A stretch of 64,000 bases of DNA from Sycon ciliatum (taxonomy: Eukaryota > Porifera > Calcarea > Leucosolenida > Sycettidae). Position 1 is the stretch's first letter, and the number at the start of each line of letters is the position of its first letter. The DNA lies in NCBI RefSeq assembly GCF_964019385.1, contig NC_088646.1:17901476-17965475 (forward strand). Direction: 5' to 3'. The notes under the pieces are model-generated. The model was not told the DNA's origin. It saw only the letters and a list, made by a program, of their open reading frames with translations, and did no database searches. Of this stretch, positions 53,540-63,249 are shown in pieces. Both the position numbers and the translations under genes were made by a program.

Positions 53540-55599
53540 AACTTTCGGGCCTCTTCGCCTTCACACCTGATTTGGGATCGCACAAGCTGAGGCACGCACT
53601 TCATGCTGACTCTTCAACACTGACCTGACTTGAGATAGTGCAAGCTGAGGCACTTGATGTTCAACATCTTTTCATGGACGTTTTATTGCCTGGCGTAAGA
53701 TATTGTAGGTAGTTCTTTGAATATGTGACCGTATGATGGTGATCTACAGGATTGGTCTCAGTTCCGGCTTAGCAATTATGGCATTCTCGCTACATTATCA
53801 CGGTATTATCATTACCGTTTGTGTACTTATACGGGTTGTTATGCTCGCAGGAGTCACATTTCCCTGATGATGAAAATTAGGAAAGATTTAGGGAGAGTTG
53901 GGGGAGATTGGTAGAGGTTTTTTTCATGTAGCCAAGGACTTGGTTCGGCTGTGTGCGTCACTAGTTAAAAGTTCATATCACTGTCAGTTTTACATGAATT
54001 CCAGTAAAGCAGAGTGTGATGGGTTTAGGATTGGAGTTAGGGGTAGGGTCAATCCCGATGCATAACTTATTTCCCGCAGTGTGTACGGCCATGGTCACAT
54101 GATGAGACAAACAAGTTGAGATCGAGCATTTTTGCTGTGAGGGGTGTTGTGACGCGTGTGCCGGCGTAAGCGAACATGCATAATGAATCAGGGTTGGAAG
54201 TCAGGGGAGTAGGGTTAGAGTAGGACAGTTGGAGTTGGGGATAGGGTTTGTCAGGATTGCAATCAGGCTTAGAGTAAGGGATAGGATTAGAGTAAGCGAT
54301 GCACTGAGTGCGTTCGATTACGCACTTGAATCGATTCATGAATCCATTCGCATGCATTCAAGTCGTTCGATTTTCATGTCATGAGCGCTGGAATCGGTTC
54401 GGAATCCATTCACCCAATTCACATCTGGTGATGTGAATAGCGCGAATAGTGTGTGTGTGTGTGGGCGTGTGTGTGTGTGGGCGTGTGTGTGTGTGTGTGT
54501 GTGTTCTTGTTTTCAGTGCTGGCTCAGCCTTGCACCGGGGGCAATACCATAGTTCAGACGGTGACGTCCTGCCCTCCACCGTCAGAGTATAGTACCTACA
54601 CTGTCATCACACCAACCCCGGTGGTGACATCGCCCCCCGTGACACAGCCACCGCCAACGACTGTGCCACCTCTACCACCGCCTATACTGATACCCGGTCT
54701 TAACTGGCATGTGTTCAGCGGCGCGCTGCTCGGATGGTCGTCTTCTCTACGTGGTGTCAGAGCATCGATCTACCCGTGGATACTGGGAAATGTGAGTGGA
54801 CTTGGGGCTTGCTTCACCGCAATCACATATCTCCATACTATTGGTTTTATTCTAAAAGTATATGACACTCAATTAGGGGTGAAAGTTGGCATTGAGATCC
54901 CGAGTTCGAGTACTCTGATTTTCTCCGATCGAATATTCGAGTACTCGAGTATTCATCATCTCCTATAAATTGCACACCGGGGGCCTTAAAATTACATGAT
55001 ACAACCCTGCTTGAAACGAGTGGCTGCCATTTTTCTCTAGTATATTGGTTGCTGGGTCATTGGGGCTCTCTCTACTCGTGAACAAATGTTCACCACACAG
55101 TCTGCACATCTATATCTGCCGACTGCTGCTCTGAAACTGCAGATTTCTGTGGTAAATGCATGTACCACGTATGAACGAGTACTCTGATTTATTCCGAGTA
55201 CGATTATTTCTGAACAAACCGAGCGAGTACTCGAGTATTCGGTATAATTGTTTCACCCCTACACTCAATGCTTTTTTTGCGTATTTGTGCGTGCATGTGC
55301 GTGCATGTGCATGCTTGTGCATGTGTTGTGCATGTGTTGTGCATGCTTGTTGGTATGTGCGTATGTGGCGTCTGGTCTGTGCACGTGCATTGCGCATGTG
55401 TTCCGGTGTTGGCGCATATCCTCTGCCCTATGTGCAGTGGACACAAGGCTACACCAGGCGATTGCAACGCGCTTTCTTCATGAACTCTTCAGCAACATGT
55501 TTTGGCAGCACACTCCGCTGTGCCTATCAGCGACAAGTACTACAGACTAGTCTGAGTGGGTCAGTATATGTATTACTCCAAGTGGGTCAGTACATGTAA
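49713..55599 (+). CDS. Secreted Pro/Thr-rich protein of unknown family (3 exons)
   Basis: Exons 49713-49851, 54517-54791 and 55438-55599 join in phase (phase 1, then 0) and sum to 576 nt, 191 residues, stop TAA. The N-terminus has basic residues then a hydrophobic run ([16 protein letters not shown]) and GHGTA, a signal peptide with likely cleavage before VLAQPC; an internal ATG (MANATRR) would give a shorter leader. Exon 2 encodes a Pro/Thr/Val linker ([18 protein letters not shown]) with potential O-glycosylation, then a Trp-containing segment ([19 protein letters not shown]). Exon 3 starts [14 protein letters not shown] and has two Cys. No known domain recognised. Intron 1 contains a Penelope-like element and intron 2 a hAT MITE. 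Confidence 0.6.
50062..50187. repeat. Two-copy tandem repeat of about 67 bp
   Basis: AGCAGCCTACGGATGAA, AGTCAGATGTTGAAGTCTGC and TGTTGATATCGACCTGC occur twice in a row with one or two changes. Confidence 0.85.
50138..50681 (-). pseudogene. N-terminal ORF segment of a tandem Penelope-like copy
   Basis: A 118-residue frame ([20 protein letters not shown]) follows the left arm directly and resembles the opening helices of Penelope-type proteins. The right arm carries a degenerate version of the same start. This is what remains of a head-to-tail copy. Confidence 0.45.
51426..51650 (-). pseudogene. Penelope-type GIY-YIG endonuclease fragment
   Basis: [15 protein letters not shown] (Cys-rich knuckle preceding the nuclease) followed by [20 protein letters not shown], the GIY-YIG core (here VHC...LYVG). 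It ends after EHPVRE. The stretch after it is unrelated to the nuclease. Confidence 0.7.
52020..52719 (-). pseudogene. Penelope-type reverse transcriptase, frameshifted
   Basis: [15 protein letters not shown] (RT1-like) begins exactly where the inverted arm ends. After a frameshift, [19 protein letters not shown] (motif A), [20 protein letters not shown] (motif B) and, after another shift, FKRYIDD near 52218-52204 (catalytic motif C) follow. [10 protein letters not shown] and IDFLDLRLS fit the later RT segment (to about 52030). The order and motifs are those of Penelope-like RT. At least two frameshifts make it inactive. Confidence 0.8.
52872..53295. mobile_element. 418-bp PIF/Harbinger-like MITE inserted into the Penelope arm
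   Basis: Ends GGGTATGTTCGGTTGGAAGG (52875) and complement GGGCATGTTCGATTGGTAGG (to 53292), flanked by TTA (52872-52874, 53293-53295). The other, uninterrupted arm shows the matching empty site (CTTACGGATGC). The interior is rich in GGATCC/GATCCAA. Confidence 0.85.
54007..54312. repeat. Degenerate GTTAGGG-like repeats
   Basis: Irregular GGATTGGAGTTAGGGGTAGGG, AGGGTTAGAGTAGGAC and AGGCTTAGAGTAAGGGATAGG strings. Similar text at 50220-50262 on the other side of the Penelope-like element. Not a regular telomeric array. Confidence 0.45.
54866..55269. mobile_element. 388-bp hAT MITE with 8-bp duplication
   Basis: TAGGGGTGAAA (54874) to TTTCACCCCTA (55261), flanked by CACTCAAT on both sides (54866-54873, 55262-55269). 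The interior contains GAGTACTCGAGTATTC-type palindromes seen in hAT MITEs. In intron 2 of the secreted-protein gene. Confidence 0.88.
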
Positions 55600-55617
55600 T
55601 GTTATGCTAGTCTACAG

Positions 55618-56256
55618 TAGAGGGGACGGTTTCAAATAGGACACAGGTTGCAAACCGGAACAGACTCAATATTCACTTTCTCTCTTGGTATTTTGATTAG
55701 AAAACATATGTCACAGTAAGACTACGATGTGTTATACTCCGAGCCAAAATTTCATGGCTCTGCGATGACCAGAAGCGCCATATCAAGCAGGTGAGTTTTT
55801 GACGTGTTGCTTCGCACTGCGACTTGAGTTTTGCGACTTTCGAAAAATCAACTTCTTGTCGCAGGTAAACAGCCTCTCACCAATAAAGCACCGCATACCA
55901 ATCAAAACTAATGGAAGCACACACAAGGCTTATTGTTACTCTGTACTGGCCGTCGTGGAGCGATAGCAATTACCTAATTTCAGAGCCAGAGTGAATTTGA
56001 CGTGCACTCTAAAACGTGTCCGGTTTGGAGCCACCTCTGATTTGAACTTGTTTGAAGCGAAAAATTGGGCAACTTGGAGGCAATGGGTCAACACAAAGGA
56101 GTGGCTCAGTTCGATTGACTCTGGCCCCAGAGCAAACTTCAACATGCCAGTTTCCTTCCACAAACATATTTCGAGTGAAAAATCAACGCTGATGATCGGG
56201 TTGGGTCTATACAAATTTGGCTGTCAAAGCGTCCCGGTATCGAGCCGTCCCCTCTA
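55618..56256. mobile_element. 635-bp MITE with TA duplication inside the array
   Basis: GAGGGGACGG at the left tip and CCGTCCCCTC at the right tip, with TA on both sides. Joining the flanks recreates CTACAGTACATGTAA, the normal junction of the array. Confidence 0.75.
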
Positions 56257-56292
56257 CATGTAACGTTATGCTAGTCTACAGTACATGTAAAG

Positions 56293-56544
56293 CAGGGTTC
56301 TAGCCAGGTCAAAATAGTAGGGGGGTGGGCATGGGAAACAGTTACCCTATTCCCATTTTTCCACTTTCCAATATTGTCTTGCCATGCCAAATGCAACGTA
56401 TGGGGCGAATCCCCGACTTCACCCCAGACAAATGTGCCTTTATGAACCATCTATGCATGAAAAACACGAAAATCGGAAAATGAGTAGGGGGGGGGGGGGC
56501 GCTGCGCCCCCCCCCCCCCCTACCCCCCTTTGGCTAGAACCCTG
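56293..56544. mobile_element. 252-bp hAT-like MITE
   Basis: CAGGGTTCTAGCC and its complement GGCTAGAACCCTG. The interior ends in a G-run/C-run hairpin (GGGGGGCGCTGCGCCCCCC). A clean 8-bp duplication is not visible. Confidence 0.7.
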
Positions 56545-56885
56545 TAACGGTATGCTAGTCTACAGTACATGTAATGTTATGCTAGTAGACTAACTCACCA
56601 ACCATAGCAGGAACTCGCGAACCATAGCAAAAGGTCGCAGAAGTCCAAGAAACGAACCAAACTAGTTTCAGACAAGCCGCACTACCAAAACAAACAAAAC
56701 ATACATACATACTTTCGCAATACAGGCTTCGCAACATGCACGCATTATGATTATACATATGTACATTCCTGAAGCCTGCTTTGCCATTTTCAGCTAGAAC
56801 TCCCCCCCCCCCCCCCCCCGCCCCAAAAAATGTTTCTTTCACTTGACACCAGAAACTGGCAGCGCTGCGAGCCATTCGCTCCTGC

Positions 56886-57754
56886 TTAAAGGGGAAGTTA
56901 AGGCAAAAATTAAAATTTCACCAGTTGTAGTCTTCGGGCTGCTGAGTCGAATGGTCGTGGTCCGAGGAAGCTGAGACGCTCCCTTCCTACTTGAATCCCA
57001 ATCGAACTCGCGCACTTCCACCGAAACTGGGTGACTGCGCCCTACGAGATGGGGATTTGTATGCAAAATGTCACTAAAAGCGCCATTTCGTTCTTATAAA
57101 AGCACGGATGACCGCGATTGGCCCATATGTTGTAGTCTTTTGGACGCTGAGTCGACTGGTTTTGGTCCGAAAAGGCTGCGATGCAGCGTTCCTCCTTTAT
57201 TCCCAATCGAACATGGTTGAACAAGTGGTCACGTGCTCCTGGGTGCCCAAATCACCTGGTCACCACGCCAGCAGGTGACAACTTTCACACCAAGGTTCAA
57301 CTCGAGTTCAACTCGAGTGACAGGACTGCACCCAAAAAAGGTCAAACAGGCTAGTAAGTTGTACCCTGCAGGCACGGTGACCAGGTGACTGGCGTACGCA
57401 GGAGCACGTGACCGCTTGTTCAACCATGTTCGATTGGGAATAAAGGCGGAACGCTGCATCGCAGCCTTTTCGGACCAAAACCAGTCGACTCAGCGTCCAA
57501 AAGACTACAACATATGGGCCAATCGCGGTCATCCGTGCTTTTATAAGAACGAAATGGCGCTTTTAGTGACATTTTGCATACAAATCCCCATCTCGTAGGG
57601 CGCAGTCACCCAGTTTCGGTGGAAGTGCGCGAGTTCGATTGGGATTCAAGTAGGAAGGGAGCGTCTCAGCTTCCTCGGACCAAGACCATTCGACTCAGCA
57701 CCCCGAAGACTACAACTGGTGAAATTTTAATTTTTGCCTTAACTTCCCCTTTAA
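56886..57754. mobile_element. 861-bp fold-back element with TTAA duplications (Kolobok-like)
   Basis: Tips AGGGGAAGTTAAGGC and complement, flanked by TTAA (56886-56889, 57751-57754). Arms of about 390 bp are near-identical inverted copies around a spacer of about 75 bp; 60-residue frames in the arms (starting MFNHVRLGIK) are duplicates of each other and not genes. TTAA targets and AGGG tips fit the Kolobok/piggyBac class. The minus-strand frame at 56582-56875 next to it has no match. Confidence 0.85.
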
Positions 57755-58058
57755 GGAGGTTCGCGACGGTTAGCGCCATGTTGGATTTCCGAATTTTTTT
57801 CTGAAAAATAATGCCTTTCGGAGTGGAAAAATGGGACGCGATCATGTACAGTAAATAGTTTGACCATGACTTCGCAGCGCGTGCTCGAGTCGAGACAAGA
57901 TTTGAGGAAGAAGCTCAGCCACTAGTGGACTTGCGGATTTGTTTTGACATTGGCGGTTTTTGGATAGCTCGGTTCTCCTGCCGACATGTCGTGGAGATAA
58001 AGACGCGGGAGAGTAATCCGTCACCCACGACGCGGCCTCTCATTTTGCGCACTGGACG

Positions 58059-58440
58059 ATGCAAGAAGCCGAGGAGGGGGACGCTTCGCAAACTCAAACG
58101 ATCGATCGAGTTCCTGAAAAACGGAAAGGGCGATCTCCACCACTAACGCCACTGGATTCGACTCCCGCGAAGAGGTCGTTCAGTGCCCCTCTTCACGGTC
58201 GACGAATCGTTTATCTCAGGTATCTGGCTGTGGGATTGTCTGCGTGCCAGAATCCTGGATGTGGCAAACCTCTGGCGCTCATTGATTGCGTTGAAGAGAA
58301 GAGGTACGACCTGGGCAGCGTACTTGTCATTCCGTGTCAGCAGTGTGGGATGGAGAATTTTATAGATACAGATAGCCCTGTAACTGCTCAACACCCTGGC
58401 CCCCGTGCTTCCACAGGCAACACCAAAGCTGCTTTGGGTA
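58059..58440 (+). CDS. Exon with zinc-binding cysteines, possible N-terminus of a Mutator-like transposase-domain protein
   Basis: The ATG at 58059 opens 127 residues ending in a phase-1 donor (TTTGG/GTAAGT). Visible: a basic linker (PEKRKGRSPPLTP), then LRYLAVGLSACQNPGCGKPL, EEKRYDLGSVLVIPCQQCGM and NTKAALG. The spacing C-x4-C ... C-x2-C and the GLGS/LxxxCxxC/N.KAALG pattern recall the N-terminal part of 'Mutator-like transposase domain' proteins of invertebrates. The rest of such a protein is not found downstream, where GT-rich microsatellite follows. It may be a transposon fragment. Confidence 0.4.
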
Positions 58441-58826
58441 AGTGCGTTTTTCAATCTCATAAGATTTATTCATGATATTTGCGAGTCATTGCCACCCTAT
58501 GGCTATGGAAATGTATGAGCACACTGTATGCGCGGCGGCCGCGAGCGTGTGTGTGTTTGCATAGACCTGCCTGTTTGTGCATGTGTGCACCATACGCATG
58601 TATGCACATGCATATGCGCTCATGTGGACGTGCCCTCGCACACATACTATACACACGTACATGACCGCTCCCAGGGCATGTTGGTGTGACATGTGTATGC
58701 GGGCATCTCCACTCATGCACATGAGTGTGCACATGCATGTGGGTGGGTACGCACACGTGCGTGAATGTATGTGTGTACGTGCGTGTTTTCTATTGCGTGT
58801 TAGAGCATGCATGTGTGTGTATGTGC

Positions 58827-58857
<31 letters not shown>

Positions 58858-58940
58858 CACGGATGTGTGTGTCGATGGTGTGCATTTTTGTGCTGGGTGA
58901 ACACTCTGATCCCTAAACCGCGATACCGGAGCTCCCAAGC
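58441..58940. repeat. GT/CA-rich low-complexity stretch
   Basis: TGTGCATG, GTGTGTGC and related motifs fill 58540-58880. The open frames here are compositional. Confidence 0.8.
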
Positions 58941-58967
58941 TACATCCTCAGATTGATTTATAGTTCA

Positions 58968-59392
58968 TCGTTGGGAATGAGTTCGCTGCTCATGATGGTG
59001 TTGCGGATGTTGCGGCCCTAGCTGAAATAATTGTCGAAGCTCGCCCTGATGCCAGTATCCTGTAGCACTCTGTCACTTTTGCATCAGCATGTTCGGCGAT
59101 GGAGTTTGCAGAACATCAGCAAAAGCGGCTGGCCACCCTTCAACCGTTGGTCCAAGCAACGTGCTTCTCTAAATCAGTTGCAGTGCGAGCAGCTGCCAGT
59201 GAGTTGGTGATGAAGCACTTTGTCTTGTCCTACAAACGAAGTGGTGAGCCAGCCATTTCCAGACTGATGAAGGAGCAAGTCGGAGGTAAGAAGCGGGTGA
59301 CAGTCTCAAGGAAGATTATATTAGCGGTGGCTGAACACCTAGCAAAGAACCAGCAGCAACCCAACTGTAAGGAACGTCCTGTGGCACAGTAA
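58968..59392 (+). pseudogene. C-terminal relic of a DEDDh exonuclease-like gene
   Basis: The frame reads VGNEFAAHDGVADVAALAEI (the 'AHD...D..AL' motif of DnaQ/TREX/PML-type exonucleases), then an in-frame TAG near 59063, then a 97-residue frame (59099-59392) with VMKHFVLSYKRSGEPAISRL and RVTVSRKIILAVAEHL. From memory, this resembles the C-terminal region that follows exonuclease domains in an expanded family of invertebrate proteins. The catalytic N-terminus is missing. An A-rich tail (AAAAAAAATAAAAATAAAAAA) follows the stop, which may mark retroposition. Confidence 0.4.
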
Positions 59393-59847
59393 AAAAAATA
59401 AAAATAAAAAATTTATTTACCGTAAAATACCATCATTGTTGCCAGTGTGGGGACACGTTCTAGCTCGCATAGTTGAAGAAAAAGAGGACTCAATGTTGTC
59501 TGATTCGTTCCAACATGTAAGCTTTCATTGTAGTTTGATATGGGGCTGTGCTAAGCGCTATCACAGCTACATGTACATGTATCACAACCAACTTACCAAC
59601 AGGAGAGTAATCATGGAGAAAAGTACCTATCAATAAAGCGTGCACCCAGGGTTTTCCGGCAAATTTACTAGTTCAGCTATTCCATCCTTGTATTGTTCTG
59701 AACGCCGAGGGCTCTAGAGAGTTTATGCAACACCTAACAGCCAAAAATCCAATAAGTTATGACCAAAGCAGCAGCAGAGAAGTACAAGAAATATAGATAC
59801 GTGAATTTACCAATTTTAGTCAAATTTTGACAGTTTTTAGGATTTTT
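59393..59847. other. Spacer between relic and retrotransposon, nothing recognised
   Basis: AT-rich sequence without exon or repeat match in the window. Confidence 0.5.
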
Positions 59848-60590
59848 TGGTGTACTAGCTGTGCTAGTACTTGTTAGCAACAATCCGAACTAGCGCACAC
59901 ACTGCACTGCATTGCTTTGTACTGCATTCAAGACTGACGTCATGCGCTTTGTTTTGCTGCGTAATCACAAATGGCACCAGCCCGTTTTTGCGGAAAAGAA
60001 AAACAAATCTTGCTTGCCCTGTTGTGCTCTTCCAGACAACGGATCGTGCTTCAGCAGTGTTTCTTTTCCTTTCGTAGCTTTGCTGCCAGCCCGAGTGTCA
60101 CCTCGACACCGTATTTCTTCAGTATGTCTGACCTTACTGTCGACACTGTCAAGGCAATGCCTTGCCAAGCTCTCCGCGGCGAGCCTTCTCAGCGCGGCCT
60201 GAATCCGAAAGGAAACTTAGTAAAAGTATTTTACAGGACCGTTTGCTGGCACAACTAGCCCTTGGTAGTGAGGTCTGCTCCGGCCAGGAGAACCAGCAAC
60301 AATGACAGTGCGGACACGGCTCGCGAGCCCAGAAGCCCGACGTGCACCAATGCCTCCTCCGCCAGCTCAGGTGACGCGGGCTCAACGGATCTCTGCGCTC
60401 CCGTACGGGACGAGGTGTAGTCGGCTTTGTCGGCCGCCATTTTATTATTATCGGAGAGCATTGCGCCGCTCCTCACCCAAGGCCAAGGCAATGCGGCAGC
60501 TGCCGCCACTACGCCAGGCCAAGCTCCTGTAACCCACCCGATCAGCCACCTGCACCAGCTGTGCCCAAGGCTGTGCAAGAACGTATCTTG

Positions 60591-61265
60591 CGAGGGGAGT
60601 TCGTAGATTTTTCAAGTTTGTTGCCTGAAATTCTTGCACACTTCCGGCCCAACATTCCGGCTGGTGCACAGCCCGAATAACGATAGCCAGCTAAATATCG
60701 TTGAGTCGGATGACGCGAAGCAGCTGGTCGCAAGGTTCACGATAATTATACATGTAGCTACCCGGCTCGAGGCATGGACCACATACATGTCTGTTATCAC
60801 GGCTGCTGCCCTACACCGCACTGCTGAACTGCTGAACTGATTGCGTACCAGCAGCTGATCCTGACTGCTAACCGCCAGTTCTTCCCAAGCGCGTGGCTAG
60901 AGTACGACCGCCAGCTGCGGATGCTCGTGGCCCAGTAACCAGGCACGAAGAGGTTGGACACCATCGACGTGAACCTATGGCAGATAGCTGTCACAGGCCA
61001 TGCACACCCAAAATGCGCTCAATGTAAGACGTTCCATCCAGGGGCGGTTTGTGTCCTTTTCGTCTCCAAGCCAGCAGCATTTACCTCCAGTGGTCGCAAC
61101 CATACTAGCGACGGCCAAGAAATCTGCCGCAACTTCAATGGAGGTCGCTGTTCTTCGTCGTCGTGCCGCTTCTCCCACACCTGCAGCCAGTGTGGCAAGG
61201 ACCACCCATGCATCATGTGCAACCAGCAGCAGCGCGGAGCCAATCGGCCACCCCGCCGCTCCTAG
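60591..61265 (+). pseudogene. Gag-like remnant of the YR retrotransposon
   Basis: Pieces in shifting frames: GEFVDFSSLLPEIL, ANRQFFPSAWLEYDRQLRML, DTIDVNLWQIAVTG, then the Cys/His cluster ICRNFNGGRCSSSSCRFSHT with CSQCGKDHPC, characteristic of DIRS-group Gag proteins. Several stops interrupt the first half. Confidence 0.65.
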
Positions 61266-61269
61266 CAGA

Positions 61270-62289
61270 ATGGCTACTGAATCGCTTGACTCGGTACGTA
61301 GCTTCTTTCCTATACACTCTGCAGACACCACACTGCTAGCTGACCACTTTGCCCGCCTGTTACGTAACCACTCAGATCAATCATGTGTTGCGTATGTTCT
61401 CCATGGCCCGCGCCGTGGCTTTACTCTTGGATCTGCCGGCCAACACGACATTTCGGTTTTCTCTAATAATCTACCATTGGCTTTCACTCACTCGGCATTT
61501 ATATCCGAGCAATTAGCTGCTTCCTGCGCCCGCAGCGAGACCACAGGCCCATTTCCGTCACCTCCATTTCAGTTCATGCGCCGCTCTGGTATTGGTGCCA
61601 TCCCCAAAAAGAACGGCAAGCCGCGAATGATCCACCATCTGTCTAGCCCGGAAGGCACCGGCGCGAACGACAGCATCCCTGCCGAGCCGCTCTCTCTGCA
61701 CTACGCGAGCATTGACAACGCGATCAACATCATCATGTCATGCCCACAGCCTGTGTATTTGTCCAAGCTCGATGTACGCAGTGCATTTCGGCAGATCCCA
61801 GTCCGCCGTCAGGACTTCGCTGGGAAGGCTCCTACTACTACGAGCGCTTTCTGCCTTTCGGCCTCCGTTCCAGCCCAGCCGTCTTTGACTCAGTAGCCAC
61901 AGCAGTCAACTGGATCATGCAGCACGAGTTTGCTATAGATCACCGGCTTCACTACCTCGATGACTTTCTCGATATCTCCACTGGTTTGGCTGCAGCCAAC
62001 CAGCAACTCACCATCCCCCTCCGGGCGTTCACGTATCTCGGCACTCCTCTTTGCTCAATCCCAGCTCGAAGGGCCATCACCATCATTGACCTTCCTTGGT
62101 ATTGTCCTAGACTGCGAGCGCCACGAAGCTTGGCTACCAGAGGACAAGCTGTCCGAGATCCGTGCGCCACTCATGGCTACTATCAGCGAGCGCAGCATCG
62201 GCCAGCGTCAACTCGAGTCCCTCCTGGGGAAGCTCACTTTTGCTGCCCGAGTCATCGTTCCTGGACACACATTCATGCGTGAACTATGA
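61270..62289 (+). pseudogene. DIRS-type reverse transcriptase, frameshifted
   Basis: From ATG 61270: RSGIGAIPKKNGKPRMIHHL and YLSKLDVRSAFRQIPV (motif A). A frameshift near 61820 leads to YYYERFLPFGLRSSPAVFD (motif B) and RLHYLDDFLD (catalytic YLDD, 61950-61967). A second shift near 62010 leads to SLTFLGIVLDCERHEAWLPE and LESLLGKLTFAARVI (thumb/connection), with stop at 62289. All catalytic motifs are visible but in three frames. Confidence 0.85.
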
Positions 62290-62312
62290 TCAGCGTGCCC
62301 TGAACTGTATCT

Positions 62313-63072
62313 GTGTATGCGAGTGCGGTGCATAAAGCCCACCTTGAGAATGGGTTTGCCGGCCCCCTAGTAGATGCGTGGCTTCTGAAGAGGGTGTTGA
62401 AGGGCATCCAGCGATGCCATGGTACGGCTGCACTCACCCCTCGCCTTCCTATAACTATGCCAATCCTACGACACCTGACGGATGCACGCCGGAAAAGTAG
62501 TATCCTGAACGGCCATGACAAGCTGCTCTACCAAGCCGCCATGCTGCTTCTTTGGATTTCTTCGGTGCGCTGAATTCACTAATGGCATCACACGGGGCTG
62601 TACTAGCTCCCCTGGTGACGGACGCCTGCAACTCTTCCTGCTTTCATCCAAGACGGACCCATTCGGTAAAGGCGTTACTAGTGACATTGGCCCGTCTGTA
62701 CCGCCTTACTGCCCGGTCCGTGCCATTGTTAGCTACCCATCTGTCACTCGTCGGGAGGGACCGGAGCAACTCTTGTTCGTACTCTCGAACAGACAGCAGC
62801 TGACCAGGCAGTCATTCACAGTAACAGTATGGTCTCTTGTCGCTGCGGCCGGTGTACCATCCCAGTCGAACTACTCCGGGCATTCGGTCCACATTGGTGC
62901 AGCCACCACCGCTGCTATGGCTAGTGCCCCCGACTCCTTCCGAGTGGCAGGTCAGTGGAAAGAGCGATGCGTGTCTACGCTACATCCAGACTACAACAAG
63001 CGCATAGCGCCAGCTATCGTCCCGGCTTGCTGCCGTGCCATGGATGCCATGATCCCCAACTCGGGTGAGTAA
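62313..63072 (+). pseudogene. DIRS-type tyrosine recombinase, frameshifted and missing one catalytic Arg
   Basis: The N-terminal core-binding part (VDAWLLKRVLKGIQRCHG, ITMPILRHLTD) ends at a shift near 62560; the second frame continues CFFGFLRCAEF (catalytic Arg I), LSSKTDPFGKG (Lys), YSGHSVHIGAATTAA, GQWKERC and LHPDYNKR (Trp/His and Tyr positions). In active enzymes the third motif is H-x-x-R; here it is HSVH, with CAC at 62890-62892 where an Arg codon is expected, one transition away from CGC. Recombinase activity is doubtful on both grounds. Confidence 0.75.
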
Positions 63073-63249
63073 TGAGCTACTGAACTCTAGCTGCGCAATG
63101 CTTGCCTGTGCTGACATTAATTGACCCTTGCTGTGCGTCAATAGTGCTTAGCTAACGGAGTGCTGGTTTCATGGGTCCACTCTCACAACTGGTGTTATCT
63201 AGCTATTTGCTGCGGCTCTGCCTTGCGCTATATTACATCCATTTAGCAT

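Larger units (their letters stand above)
50138..53952 (-). mobile_element. Penelope-like element with inverted terminal arms, decayed
   Basis: On the minus strand: RT core (52.7-52.1 kb), GIY-YIG nuclease (51.65-51.43 kb), a terminal arm (51.3-50.6 kb), then the start of a second ORF copy (50.68-50.14 kb). An inverted copy of the arm lies upstream at 52719-53952 (with a MITE inside). Both arms share AGGACCTTTGATAGGTA, ATGCAATTACCACT, GAACTTTCGGGCCTC, TATGCTCGCAGGAGTCACAT and CAAGTCCTTGGCTACA. Penelope-like elements are known for such pseudo-LTRs in direct or inverted layout and 5' truncation. It lies antisense in intron 1 of the secreted-protein gene. Confidence 0.8.
55591..56586. repeat. 27-bp tandem array split by two MITEs
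   Basis: Copies of TACATGTAATGTTATGCTAG / TCTACAG occur at 55591-55618, 56255-56282 and 56545-56586. The gaps are exactly filled by two transposon insertions (next entries). The first copy overlaps the stop codon region of the secreted-protein gene. Confidence 0.75.

Noticed and set aside
53850..53890. CTGATGATGAAAA in the right Penelope arm as a hammerhead
   Set aside because: No room for stem II between CTGATGA and GAAA; the left arm copy lacks the A after GAA.
57042..57598. Identical 60-codon ORFs in opposite orientation
   Set aside because: Mirror copies within the fold-back element arms; not genes.
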